Source of the DNA: Dermacentor variabilis
Lineage: Eukaryota; Arthropoda; Arachnida; Ixodida; Ixodidae
Direction: 5' to 3'
NCBI RefSeq assembly: GCF_050947875.1
Contig: NC_134576.1
Location: forward strand, 51,128,255 to 51,192,254
Length of the DNA: 64,000 nt
Part shown: positions 19,836 to 30,930 of the stretch, in pieces
Numbering within the stretch: the first letter of the stretch is position 1
How the letters are laid out: each line of letters begins with the position of its first letter
Translations under genes and position numbers: made by a program
The notes under the pieces: generated by a model
Told to the model about the DNA's origin: nothing
Seen by the model: only the letters and a program-made list of their open reading frames with translations
The model's database searches: none

Positions 19836-20440
19836 TAAAATTTATGCAACGTGCGCATTTGTAGGCTTTATAACTCCTCTTTACCACCATGCTTAAAATA
19901 TTGAAATATATATACATAGGCGGTGTCAGCTCACTCAAATGCGAATATTTGTTTTATTCAAAAAACGTACTGCAGTACAACGCCTGTCTCCGAAGTAAAA
20001 CCGAGCTCAGTCTGGCTCCAACTGCGTTAGCCACAGCAAGTCGACAGCGCCACCTGTGCACTCTACAGGCGCACGATAGAGTGTTGTCTTCTTTTCTCGA
20101 CATAGCGATGGCAAAGCAGGGCGCGAGAGGTAGTGCGGGCGCTAATATAGGCGATCGCGCTATAACAGCTTTGCTTTGTCATCATGATATAATGGCATCC
20201 CCTTCGAAACGAGTCGGCGACAAATTACCACCCAGCCCGCCTGATCTGATCAGTTATGCTATGCTTCCTTTTATAGTATTTTCTACGTCATCTTTTTGTT
20301 TCCTGCAGTATCTACCGTATACCGCTACCTATGACTGTAAGAGATTAAGGTACAGATACTTGTGCACTTTAGCCCCCCATTTAAATTCATTCATGTTCTT
20401 GACTCTCCCTTCAAAAATAGTTTTTTTCTGAGCTGCTACG
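19835..20440 (+). repeat. Dispersed repeat R3, copy 1
   Basis: Collinear with 62085-62232, 63095-63440 and 63950-64000. The shared words include 'taaaatttatgcaac', 'ggctttataactcctcttta', 'gcaaagcagggcgcg', 'gcgatcgcgctataacagc' and 'gatacttgtgcac'. This copy lacks the roughly 860-bp and 500-bp insertions present in the other, so it serves as an empty-site reference. The long frame at 19889-20431 has no recognised domain. Confidence 0.65.
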
Positions 20441-20639
20441 ACTTGTAAACGGCCCAACCCATGTCACTCTGCACTGCCTCATTAGCGGTTTTACCGTGGG
20501 TTACCAAAGCCAGCCGGCCTACCGATCTCTTGTTAGCTTCCAACTCTGACAACATATCCTATTTTAAGCATAGAATGGCATTTGCGGACGTTAGCACTGG
20601 TGCCACCTCACACTAATGGTGACCCCTTAGTGCTTGTGT

Positions 20640-20890
20640 CTTTTCGTTTATGTGTACGTCCAGCTACTTAATTTGTTTCGCGATGCATATGACTTGCCGG
20701 ATCGACACCACGTAAATGCTCGTCTCTTCATTACAGATCATAAATGCCGATTTCTCTGTGGTAAACTTTAGGTCTAGGTTTGTCGCTGCGTTACCGTAGA
20801 TAATCGCAGGTGTCTGTAAACCTCTTGCATATTCCTCTAGTAGCACTATGTCGACCGCTATATCAGTCCAGTGACGGTTGTTCTCCGCAG
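20640..20890 (-). pseudogene. Non-LTR reverse transcriptase fragment (post-motif-C region)
   Basis: The minus-strand frame reads DIVLL, then IIYGNAATNLDLKFTTEKSA, then FMICNEE and, near the end, a KQIKYLDV-like strand. This is the region after the catalytic Y-x-D-D in CR1/Jockey-like reverse transcriptases. The expected YADD is seen as IAVD. There is a short open frame only. Confidence 0.55.
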
Positions 20891-21250
20891 CACAGTCCGT
20901 TGCACTTCGCTCCTCGAAGAGGCAGAAAATATGTCGAGCGCGCTACCGAACAACTTGTAATGCGTATAACGAGGTTCTAAACAATGAATCCCGCACCAAA
21001 AACAGGTGCGACGTTGTGCTAACGCATTTTCTGCCGCATTTACTTCTAAGTACTCTTCTGACTTCATTTGGAAGATCAAGTTTTAGAATGTTAGTGTCCT
21101 TATACGCGATTTCAATGCAACTAAATTTACGTTCCGCGATGAAGGAATACCGAGACAGTAAATGAAAATTAAGGCGAAGGCAAATGGCCAAATGGGTTCA
21201 TTACAAGCGATGCTTCCGAACGCACCTCCTAAATTAACGCGTGTAATTTG
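20890..21250. other. No gene recognised
   Basis: Short opposing frames only. It may include more of the LINE remnant on the minus strand, but no motif is clear. Confidence 0.3.
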
Positions 21251-21766
21251 AGCTTGTCGGAAAAGCGGAAGAAGGTTCTCTATCTAAAATTTAGAAGTTT
21301 ATTGCGCGCTTCGAACACACATCAAACTGTTTACAGATCTGTTTATCTGAAATCCAGTGCTTCCTGAACCAATGTCCAGCCGCTGGATGTGGGCTTCGTG
21401 GGCCCGCGAATCGGTAATTTTCTGCACAATTTCCCCAGCGACTTGTTATCGCGTATTCTTATTTGAGTTATCCAAATGCATATGCAGGAAGATTTGGGCT
21501 GGCTCACATTATCGACGTGTATCCTCTGCGGACTTTCCTTTTTGGTCCTGGAATAAGTTATCTACGACCAAATTGGCAAGTATATGAGCCGCGGCTCTCA
21601 ATATCTCAGCAAGTAACTTAACGCGCTTTCAGTGGCTAGAAAATTGTGTAAAAATGTTTGTTTTCTCAAGAGGCTGCTTCGATGACCATACCTGCAGGAA
21701 CTCGCAAACAATTCCACAACCACGAAAGAAGTGCGCGCATCAGAGGACGTGAAGGCGTAGCAGAGA

Positions 21767-21813
21767 CGAGAGAGTGGGGCGTGCCTAGCGCATGCGCAGG
21801 TATACGCCCCACT
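21767..21813. repeat. Imperfect palindrome
   Basis: 'gagagtggggcgt' pairs with 'acgccccactctc', with 'gcgcatgcgc' at the centre. Hairpin or MITE remnant. Confidence 0.75.
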
Positions 21814-22067
21814 CTCTCCTTGAAACATGCTCTAGCTCTGGTAATCGAAACGCGTAAACCGCGTCTTCGTTAATAATTCTCCTTTATATAGATACTCTAC
21901 GTGGTGATAAGGGCGTAGCCTCGATCTCAACGAACTGTCGCGGTTACCCGCAACGCGTGAAGGCTGACACCTTTAAACACCGGAATTTAAATAAAGGAAG
22001 GTATATGACAGCATGTATGTGTACATTAAACTTGTTTCTTCTCAACTGCCTTACGCTACTTTTTCAG

Positions 22068-22081
22068 ACGGCGGGCGGAAG
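22068..22081 (+). other. Micro-exon-like segment in a B-unit fragment (14 nt)
   Basis: 'ctactttttcag' (ends 22067) and a GTAGCA donor-like site at 22082 bracket 14 nt. Upstream 'attaaacttgtttcttctcaact' matches other B units. Confidence 0.3.
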
Positions 22082-22439
22082 GTAGCAAACAGATGTTCTG
22101 ATTATCCGATTCCAACTAAGTGTTGCGTTGAAGTGAAGCGAACGAGACGCACAAGCGACACAAAACCTATATGAAAAAAATTGACAAACGGGGCGAAGAG
22201 GGAGGGGGGGGGGGTGCTAACTTCGGACTGTTTGTTCTGCGACACCTGCAACAGCTAAAACGTAGTAAGGAACACCGGCAAACGCTAACTTACGACTACC
22301 CTTATTTTTTTCGCGCGCCAATATATGTCCCCTAGTCGCACATGCGCCAAACATGTAATCACATTGTCACAACCAAACATTAGAGCAAACCGCGGAAAAA
22401 ACGCTTCACTATATACATTAAAGAAATATGTCTCTCACG

Positions 22440-22930
22440 CAAGCCTTCCTTCTAACAGGTATACAGGGTGCCCCAGCAAACTTTAGCCAAAGTTTAAAAA
22501 TACGCGAATCTCACGTAGCTGGACAGAACCAAGGTAATGTTTTTGCCGTTGCTTGGAGATACTGAACTTAATTTTTTCACTCTGCCTAATTAGATAAAAA
22601 GCCAATTATATATTCAGCTCCTCAAATATCAGAATTACATCAAAGGTGTCAATAAGAAAATTGTATAGCGACGTGAAAAACTCCCGATACAGCTTTCTAT
22701 TGCTTAATACGAGCTACACAAGTGTACTTCCGAGCCTACAGGAAGCCCGCAAATGCACGCAAAATTCGAGCGCGATTGTTTACTAGAGCCTCGCCCTCCT
22801 GACTACACCACTGTTTTGACCTGCGCGGTGGTATTCACTGCTTCACGATTCCTTCGAAGTGCACTGTAACTGAAAACAAGCGCCGTTTCAACCTTCCGAA
22901 ATCTGCAGTCCCAGCAACAAATAGTACGTT
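22440..22930. other. Possible unclassified DNA transposon end
   Basis: 'acagggtgccccagcaaac' (from about 22465) resembles a 'cagggtgtccc' terminal motif common in arthropod transposons. No matching right end was found and no ORF is present. Confidence 0.3.
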
Positions 22931-23225
22931 ACCTATATACATAAAATGCCTCCTGTTTTTCTCGCGCTTTCGATATTTTTTTTCTCAACACGAGTTGCTT
23001 CAGAAAAATGACCACGTGGTGCTGGTGACTCAGAACATTGCTTCGTACTCGAAATAAAAATAAAACACTGTGCCCGGCATATTTTACCGAGGGTACCGGA
23101 AGGAAACAAGTAAATGCCTTGTATAACGCTTAAAAAATTCATAGTACCTTTTGCATACTGTCTTATTTGATGTACAATGCTTCCACCTGCATTTGCTGTA
23201 TTCGTGGTTGAGGCCAAGCACGCGT
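22930..23225. other. No gene recognised
   Basis: A minus-strand frame of 94 codons covers this stretch but shows no domain features. Confidence 0.3.
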
Positions 23226-24490
23226 CTTACTATTCCATAAAAACATCGTGATGTTTTTACGGAATTCCTCCCTGACGCTATGCGTTAGGGAGGAATTCGG
23301 TTATCTATTTGGAGCAATAATCATAACTATCAATCGCTCAAGCACTGATGTCATTGAAGCACATTTCACTTATCATATTTCTGAAATTATTTTATAGAAT
23401 CTCAAAGATTTATTGTTACCTTGTCAATCACCGATTTCCACAACGTTTTGCAAAATCACCATCGGTGAAATACAACATTTGACCGTCACTTTAGCATACG
23501 CTAAAGACGATGAAGGCAAAAACCTTCATCTTGTTTCATCTTGTTTTCTCTCACGAAAGCTCGTGGGTTGGAGTGCCTTAATGAACTCTACGTAATTAAC
23601 TTCGTATTCGTGAATTACGCCGAAATTAACACCAGAGTTAGTGGGTGCGACTTCCACCAATAGTCGAGCATTCGACATCCACGAAAGGGCGTGGTTTTGA
23701 GCGCCTTAATAATCCTATCTTAAGTGTGCCTTAAATAGGGTTCGACTCTCTCCCTTCACTATGTAGACTGGAATTCAACTTCGTGATTGTTCGCAAGAAT
23801 TTTAGTACCATAATGCGCGACAACGGATTTTTCGACCCATGAGCCAGCTATCATTTTGCCTTTATAATTTACTGTATCTTTATGCATAAACGCACAGCTG
23901 CTTACGCTCAATAAATTGATACGCAGAAGGCCTGTACGTTATCAAAGCCCTTTAATGCGAAAAGCTGGCGTTTTGCGGCTGTGACATGACTGCAACAAGA
24001 TTTCAAAACAAAACAACTTAACAACGAAGGCATGAATTCGAAGGGTGCCTCCGAGGGTCGGTAAATTTTCAATATCAGATATTTCGAATGACGTGATAGG
24101 CGTTTGTTTTTATTATTTCGAGGAACTTCCTTGTATTGTGGAAGAATTATCTGAAGAATTGGAAAAGTCGCGAACAGGTAACGCGGTCTGTGAAGAATCT
24201 GGCCGGTTCTTTGTAAAAGTGTCTGTAATAAAGAAAATTATTTTACTCAACAAAACCGTACTCTAGATGAAGGAACCCCACGCATTTAGTTATTGTCATT
24301 ACCCATAGCCCGTGTCCAGTAAAGCCTTTCTTTACCGAAACTTGACCGGTCCTCGCAATGAGCTTACAAAAGTGACGTGCAGGTTCGTTTGTTTAAATTA
24401 CTGAAATATAATTGCGAAATTGTATTCTAGGTTCTTCCGATGTGCGCGGATGTACGAGGAGCCTCACAATTTTCCGAAAGTGCTATTTTT
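23225..24490 (+). repeat. B unit, copy 2
   Basis: Carries the B landmarks in order, including 'gttagggaggaattcgg', 'aatgcataaacgcacag', 'gaagaattggaaaagtcgcg', 'aataaagaaaat' (24227) and 'ccgatgtgcgcgg'. The frame at 24045-24266 runs through the 'EELEKSR' segment and is not conserved downstream. Confidence 0.65.
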
Positions 24491-24530
24491 GCGATAAACT
24501 CTATCGTCGTTCTACCATTAAAATATATAT

Positions 24531-24766
24531 TGTCACAGACCTGGGGGTCCTGTCCTGGGGGTCAGAGTACATAGACGCGTACCCCGCACCTCCACCAGTT
24601 TGTCACAGACAAAGCCACAAAAGACTTCGGTCGACGCTAGAGATCTTTTATATCTATCGCTGTCCTGGCACCTTCGTCGTTCTCTTCTTCTCGGAGCCAC
24701 CCAACGTGCCTAGCTTGTGGCACCGACTTGCACCGAGTGGCTGTCAGCTGTGTCGAGGTCGTGGCA
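24531..24766. mobile_element. Solo-LTR-like insertion in the left palindrome arm
   Basis: TG...CA ended 236-bp segment ('tgtcacagac' to 'gaggtcgtggca') flanked by ATAT/TTAT. The opposite arm at about 25690-25705 has the uninterrupted empty site, so the boundaries are well supported. No coding sequence. Confidence 0.7.
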
Positions 24767-24856
24767 TTATGTAGTTAAAGACATAAATAATTTAGTGCCT
24801 ATGTGTACAGATTACATGTTTCTTCCCAACTCCATTGCGTTCCCACAATTTTTAAG

Positions 24857-24870
24857 CGACTGTGGCTAAC
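24857..24870 (+). other. Micro-exon-like segment (14 nt) in the palindrome arm
   Basis: Acceptor-like 'caatttttaag' (ends 24856) and donor GTAAGCA (24871) surround 14 nt. The same 14 nt recur at 26237-26250 and, inverted, in the right arm near 25595-25615. Confidence 0.35.
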
Positions 24871-26236
24871 GTAAGCAGCAGATGAACAGACGGGAAGAAA
24901 TGTACTGAAGATGTACTGAGATAAAGAAACCCAACGCATTTAGTTGCTCAATGTCGTTACCAATGGCCCGTATCTAGTAAAGTTCTTTTGTACGGAAAAT
25001 TGACTCATCCTGGCAATCAGCTTATAAAAGTGACGTAGTGATTCTTCCGTTCATATCACTGACACATAATCAAGAAATCCTATTCGTGTTCCCATCCATT
25101 TCCAATTGTTGCGTTGTACTTGATACGCTATAATATGTACTCGATGAGCTTACTTTGAGCACCTATCTTTTATCACAATTTGGAATGTATTTTTCAAGAA
25201 CATTCCAAATTGTGATAAAAGGTAGGTGCTCAAAGTAAGCTCATCGAGTACATATTATAGCGTATCAAGTACAACGCAACAATTGGAAATGAATGGGAAC
25301 ACTTAGGTATAACTTATTACAACGCCGCTGTTCATAGCTTAAAGCATGGGTACAAATGTGAGGCCTTTCGTGCACGTTAGAAACACCTGGAATAGGATTT
25401 TTTTATGTGTCAGTGATATGAACGGAAGAATCACTACGTCACTTTTATAAGCTGATTGCCAGGATGAGTCAATTTTCCGTACAAAAGATACGGGCCATCG
25501 GTAACGACATTGAGTAACTAAATGCGTTGGGTTTCTTTATCTCAGTACATCTTCAGTACATTTCTTCACGTCTTGTTCACCTGCTGCTTACGTTAGCCAC
25601 AGTCGCTTAAAAAATGTGGAAACGCAATGGAGTTAAGAAGAAACATGTAATCTGTACACATAGGCACTAAATTAATTATGTATTTAACTACATATATATT
25701 TTAATGGTAGAACGACGATAGAGTTTATCGGCAAAATGTTCTTCCCGCAAAAAATATATTGTAAAGCAGATGACATGTACGTTATCAAAGCTCTTCAGCG
25801 TAAAACAGAAAACGAGAAGTAGCTTCTTGCGGCTTTTACATGACGGCAGCCCGATTTAACAATAAAATTTAAGACCCAAGGCATTCAATGGAAGGGTGCC
25901 TCCGAGTGTCAGACCATGTTAAGCATCAAGTACCTCCTATGACCTGATTACCGTTTTTCCATTTAGTTAGACTAGTGCGTTGTATTTAATTAATGTATCT
26001 GTGGAATTGGAAGAGTCGAGAACAGCCGTTCCAGTGAGTGAAGAATCTCGGCAGTGCTTTGCAACAGCGTTTTCAGTAAAGAAAAACGTTTCTATCTACA
26101 AAACATTACGTTTAGGAATGCATAACTGGTCATTTAGTTACACTCAAAGCTTGGTTACCGGCGGCGCGTCTTTGGTAACGTAGCCTTTGTATAAAAAAGG
26201 CTACGTTACCATTTTTAAGCGACTACATTTTTTAAG

Positions 26237-26250
26237 CGACTGTGGCTAAC
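26237..26250 (+). other. Micro-exon-like segment (14 nt)
   Basis: Identical to 24857-24870, with 'ttttttaag' before it and GTAAGC after it. Confidence 0.35.
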
Positions 26251-26826
26251 GTAAGCAGCAGATGAACAGACGTGAAGAAATGTACTGAAGATGTACTGAG
26301 ATAAAGAAACCCAACGCATTTAGTTACTCAATGTCGTTACCGATGGCCCGTATCTAGTAAAGTTCTTTTGTACGGAAAATTGACTCATCCTGGCAATCAG
26401 CTTATAAAAGTGACGTAGTGATTCTTCCGTTCATATCACTGACACATAATCAAGAAATCCTATTCCAGGTGTTTCCAACGTGCACGAAAGGCCTCACATT
26501 TGTCCCGATGCTTTAAGCTATAAACAGCGGCGTTGTGATAGGTTATACATAAGTGTTCCCATCCTTTGCTGTTTGGAGTCAGTTGACGAAAGGTGCCTTA
26601 TTTTGCTTTAAAAACACCGAAACGTAATCTAGAGATGGTATTACAGGTGCTTCGATGTGCGCGGTGGTATTCGAGCCATCTATATCGTCTGAAAGCGTGA
26701 TTTTGTCGATAAAATCAAGCATCGCTTTATCAGTAAAATATTTCAGCCCACTAAACACATATAATAGTACGTGTGTGTATATTAAACTTGTTTTTTTTTC
26801 TCAACTTGCTTGCGCTCCTCTTTCAG

Positions 26827-26844
26827 ACCAATGCGACAGCAGCG
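26827..26844 (+). other. Micro-exon-like segment (18 nt), B unit
   Basis: A strong acceptor 'cgctcctctttcag' (ends 26826) and donor GTAAGC (26845). The 18-nt segment contains an ATG. Confidence 0.4.
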
Positions 26845-27497
26845 GTAAGCAGCGGATGTACTGATTAGACAATTCAATTTCAGTGTTCAGTTGTACGTGC
26901 TAGGCTACGGGTTAGGGAGCAATGCGTCTATAGATTTAGAGCAGGAATAGAAATAACTTTTAAGCACCGTATTCGCCAATTTTTCGGAGGACCTTGCTCA
27001 TTTTTGAAAGTATTCATCGAGGTTTTCAAAGGTAAAACATCCATATCGTGTCAATCACGGATCATGCCGACGTTTTCAACATCACCGTCGGTTACAGACA
27101 ACGTTCCCATTGACAAATGGTAATAGTGGTAATATATCAACGCGCACTTATCGACGCCATTGACGTTATCAGATGACGGCAGCATGATTTAAGAACAGAA
27201 AAATTTAACAACGAAAACATACAATTCACGAGGTGCCTCCAAGTGTCAGTCCATTTCTATATCACAAGTCTTGGAGTTACCCGATTGCAGTTTTATTTTT
27301 TGTCTACGTGAATTTATTGCTGAAGTATAACCTGGAGAATTAGCTTCTGTGGCGGTCAGTCAAGAACTCGGCCAGTTACCTTGCAAAAGCGTCTTCATTA
27401 AAGAAAAATTACTTGCTCCACAGAAACATACTGTAGATGGACCAATTAAGCGCTTTTAGTTAGACAACGTACCCACACCACGTGCGTGGTAAAGCCT

Positions 27498-27616
27498 CTT
27501 AAATCTTTTTGTGCGCAAACAGGGACGAAGAATAGGAGCAACACAAGGACGAGTGCTCGTCCTTGTATTTCTCCTATTGTTCGTCCCTGTTTGTTTACGC
27601 ACAAAAAGTTTTAAGG
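27498..27616. mobile_element. Foldback MITE-like palindrome
   Basis: Arms of about 55 bp ('cttaaatctttttgtgcg...' against '...cgcacaaaaagttttaag') meet at the central 'acaaggacgagtgctcgtccttgt'. It interrupts a B unit between 'taaagcctctt' and 'ggtgaatctg'. It has no coding capacity. Confidence 0.85.
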
Positions 27617-27905
27617 TGAATCTGTTGCAACTGGGCCGACTCGCAGTTATGCTTTGGTAAAGCCTTTTTTTACAGAAATGGGACTCGTCCAGCTAGTCAG
27701 CTTACAAAGGTCACGTGTTGAGTTTTACATTTAGATCGCTGAAATGTAATTGAGAAATTCATTGTAGGACTCACGATTGTTCGAATGTGCTAGTTCCCTG
27801 GTAAACTACATCGTCGTTTTACCATTTCAGTATATGTACTCAAACACAAAAATATCGCAATAAGTATGTGTATAAATGACTTGTCACTTTCCGTTCCTTT
27901 TTCAG

Positions 27906-27920
27906 ACCACTGTCCGGAAT
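27906..27920 (+). other. Micro-exon-like segment (15 nt), B unit
   Basis: Acceptor 'ttcctttttcag' (ends 27905) and donor GTAAGCA (27921) border a 15-nt segment. Confidence 0.4.
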
Positions 27921-27949
27921 GTAAGCAGCACATGTACTGATTAGACAAC

Positions 27950-29362
27950 TTCATATGCAATGCTTTCGTTTACATCCGCGTTTGTGTACCGTTATACTTG
28001 CTGTACTATGTGTTATGGAGCAATTAGTTTATCTCTTTACAGGATTAATACATAATATTACTATTAAGTGGCAGATGAGCTTAATTGAGTACCTTGCTTT
28101 TATTTGAAGGTGGAACATATTTTTGAAGCATAGAAAACGTTTATTATCGTGTGAATATATTTTTGGTCAGATGGCCTTTACTTCATCAAGGGATCTGAGC
28201 ACGAGAGAAGTCTGCTTCTTGCGGCCGTGAGATGAAGGCAGCACGATTTCACAACAAAATAAACAACAAAGGCACTTAATTGAAAGGATTCGAAAAAATA
28301 CCAGACCATTTTAAATGTAATATACCTCGACCTACGTGATTAGTCTTCTTTATTTCGACAAGCTGCACTGCATACCCTTGCCGAAATAAAGTCGGAGGAA
28401 TTGTAGAAGTCAGGAACTGCTATTCAGGTCGGTCGAGAATTTAGCCAGGTGTTTGTAAAATCGTCTTCAGTAAAAAAAAACGTTTCTACCTAGAAAACGT
28501 ACGTAAATGTCCATTTAGTGTCTGGTAACGAAGCATTTGTATACAGAAGCATAGGTGCTCTTAGGAGTCAGTTGACAAAATTTGCCTGAGGATATTTGCG
28601 CTTAAATGACTGTAATGTAATGGAGAGATCACATTCCAGATGCTTCAGACGGGCGCGGTGGTATCTGAAGCCTCACGAACGTCTGAAAGTGCTATATTTC
28701 TGAAAAAAAGAAGCATCCTATATTTCTGAAAAAAAGAAGCATCCCTTAACGTTTTAAATAATCGTAGTCCTCGCTGGAAAAATCACTGAGTATGCGTGCA
28801 ATAAACTTGTTTCGTTTCGATTACTTTGCGGTCCTTCCAGATGGAGGGCACCAGATGTATTGACCAGCTAACCTAAATTCCTTTTGCTATGTTAGCGTTT
28901 CAATCTGTTTCCAACTGTTACTCTGTACATGGAGCGCTATGCATTAGAGAGGAATTCAGTAATATAATTAGAGCACTAATTCACCATATAACATTTAGGC
29001 ACAAGACTGGATAAGTTTTATAGAACAGCTTTCTCTCATGTCATTGTAAAGCTGTAGAATTTAAAAGTATTGTCGTCCTGAACTTGACTGATGTTGCCAA
29101 CTTTTTCTACGATCGCCATCGGCGAAAGACGACATTCTGATTCAGAAGAACATGTTGTGTGGTAGTGCATAAGCGCACAGTTTCTTACGCTCAATATATC
29201 GTTACGCAGAAAACCTGTGCGTCAGCAAAGCCCTTTACTCTGAAAATCTGTAGTCTTGAAACTGTAGGATTACGCCCGCTCGATTTCGCAACGACACGGT
29301 TTACCAACGAAAGCACGCGATTCAAATGGTGCCCCAAATGTCAGTCCCTTTTAAATATGAAA
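27950..29362 (+). repeat. B units, copies 6 and 7
   Basis: Two more diverged B units. In the one ending near 28830 the exon-like segment is deleted ('tccttccagatggagggcac'). 28692-28745 contains a 29-bp direct duplication. Neither copy has a conserved coding frame. Confidence 0.6.
28692..28745. repeat. Two-copy tandem duplication of about 29 bp
   Basis: 'tatatttctgaaaaaaag' and the following 'aagcatcc' are repeated head to tail. Confidence 0.85.
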
Positions 29363-29364
29363 TA

Positions 29365-29743
29365 CAGTCGACCCTCAATATTGTCACGTATATATTGTCA
29401 CGGTGAATAAGCGTCGTCCCACTGCGGGTGACACTATCACTGCTACCACATGGGGCGCAGCGACCGCGAAAGCATGGCCGGCTTCGTTTCGTACTGCCAA
29501 TGTGAAGACATCGCCGACACGGCATGAAGCATGTCCATTGTCGGCTACTTTTAAATACAGCAAGTTTTGTTTTAATTTGGATTTATCGAGTTCGTGATAT
29601 TCGGAAAATTTTGCGGCCCCTTCCGTATAAGAAGAATCCATCGGCGACAGTGCTTATTTGCATAAATTTTAATTCCGACTAAATTTTGCTTTACCGAAGC
29701 AATTGTCTAATTTTACTGCCTTTGTTTTAACGAGGTTCAACTG
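29365..29743. mobile_element. Tigger/pogo-like MITE
   Basis: Starts CAGTCGACCCTC and ends GAGGTTCAACTG, imperfect terminal inverted repeats of the 'cagtcgaacctcgata' type. It is flanked by TA on both sides (29363-29364, 29744-29745), as expected for the Tc1/mariner superfamily. At 379 bp it has no transposase. A related left end sits at the same B-unit position at 55438. Confidence 0.65.
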
Positions 29744-29745
29744 TA

Positions 29746-30300
29746 CTAAAATAAATGTATGGTACAATTGCATAGAACAATCTTTTTGCAGACTACGTTC
29801 TCATTGTTTGAAGATGGCAGGACTTCGTGCCACCAAATGTCGCATGCAGCCGCTGGATGCAACATTTGGTGCCACGATATTGTAATGTTGGCAAAATGCG
29901 TATCAATAATCACTTGGGATTTCCCTGGAAGTGCAGGTAAAGACGTTAATACTACAGTGCATACTGACGAAAAAACTGCCACATCGTGTGGCATATATGC
30001 CTGAAGATATCGCAAAGCACTTCGTTTGACAACATCAACCCCAAATCGTGCATACATATCATGTATAGGCGGTGAGCTTATACACGCCTCTGCAAATCTC
30101 GTATAGGTTCAGCTTCTCGTACTTTATGTGCCAGCTCACAACGATGACGTAGTGTCGTGGAGCGGAGCGGAAATACGGGCGGAAAGAAGCGGAGTGGACA
30201 GGACAGACGCCCACTTACAATTGAAGTTTAATGAAAGTTCTTTCAGGGAGCGGACGGCCACACATGCGCACTCAAACGGCGGATACAAAGCTGGATCCAA
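29746..30300. other. No gene recognised
   Basis: Contains an imperfect hairpin at about 29827-29876 ('gtgccaccaaatgt' / 'acatttggtgccac'). Short overlapping frames show no domains. Confidence 0.35.
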
Positions 30301-30319
30301 AGCTCATGCATATTCGCGT

Positions 30320-30660
30320 GCAATAATTGTGAAAAACGCTGTCGCCCAAGGACACACCTAACTACTATATCTGTCAAGGCAACTGACTGGACACTGACAC
30401 ACGTGGCAGATTGTGCGTATATCCGGCCAGCCTCAATAATTTCTCTTGCCAATCTGTCATTAGACACGTTTAAAATGGTTGCGTTTCTAGACAGCGCAGT
30501 GCGACCGCAATATCTGATGTGTGCAGGTAGGTGCATACCACCTGCCTGCACTTCCTGTACTGCTTGTTAACGACTCGCGTATTAAAAACAATTGGAGGAC
30601 GCTTAAGCTTGGCCTTTAAGAGTGGAACGCGATAGCATTCAAAGATCCCTGACAGCTTCT
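30320..30660 (-). pseudogene. Penelope-like element remnant (GIY-YIG C-terminal part)
   Basis: The minus-strand frame around 30360-30560 reads HIRYCGRTALSRNATILNVS then REIIEAGRI and CVSVQSVALTD. The intact element at 60.6-62.0 kb has the equivalent order: an H..C block, a 'REIIEA' helix and a 'CVSSPSLSLS' strand in its GIY-YIG domain. The RT part is absent. The alignment was made by eye between two decayed copies. Confidence 0.45.
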
Positions 30661-30930
30661 CACGCAATTAGTTGTAAGTGAGCGTCTGTCCTGGCCACAC
30701 CGTTTCTTCCCGCCCGTATTTCCGCGCAACGACGCTGCATGATGCACCAACTGGCGCAACACTCTACGCTTCTGGATAATCATGGCATTCGGCATCGACA
30801 CATACGTTGAAGTCAGGAGCACAGCCACAACTTTTCAGTGCAAACGACGCTTGGTATTTGCACTGCATTCTACCAGCCGCGCCCATGACACGTCAGAAAC
30901 TATAACTTACAGCAGTGTAAAAACGGAAGC
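30660..30930. other. No gene recognised
   Basis: Nothing beyond short chance frames. Confidence 0.3.

Larger units (their letters stand above)
21250..22440. repeat. Duplicated block R4, copy 1
   Basis: Aligns by eye with 30930-32260: 'cgaacacacatcaaactgttta', 'gttttctcaagaggctgcttc', and 'aacttcggac'/'aacttccgac' followed by 'cacctgcaacagct'. Both copies contain a C/G-rich stretch near the end. No shared coding frame. Within it B-unit-like sequence occurs at 21990-22140. Confidence 0.55.
24490..25733. repeat. Large palindrome built from B-unit sequence
   Basis: The left arm (24490-25187, containing a 236-bp LTR insertion) and the right arm (25201-25733) are reverse complements, with a 13-nt loop at 25188-25200. 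The right arm carries about 85 bp near 25313-25392 that is missing from the left. The direct third copy at 26220-26560 also has this 85 bp, so the left arm lost it. The near identity suggests recent formation. Confidence 0.85.
25720..26870 (+). repeat. B unit, copies 3 and 4 (partly a duplicate of the palindrome arm)
   Basis: 25735-26190 holds the B landmarks ('gacggcagcccg', 'ggaattggaagagtcgag'). 26220-26580 is a nearly identical direct copy of the palindrome arm. 26600-26870 is another B tail ending in an exon-like segment. Confidence 0.65.
26870..27950 (+). repeat. B unit, copy 5
   Basis: B landmarks in order, with a palindromic MITE-like insertion at 27498-27616. No coding frame is conserved. 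Confidence 0.65.

Noticed and set aside
19889..20431. 180-codon plus-strand ORF
   Set aside because: Falls in dispersed repeat R3; the second copy at 62-63 kb does not keep the frame.
22465..22900. Complete DNA transposon starting at 'cagggtgccccag'
   Set aside because: No matching inverted end or target duplication was found, so only a possible terminal motif is reported.
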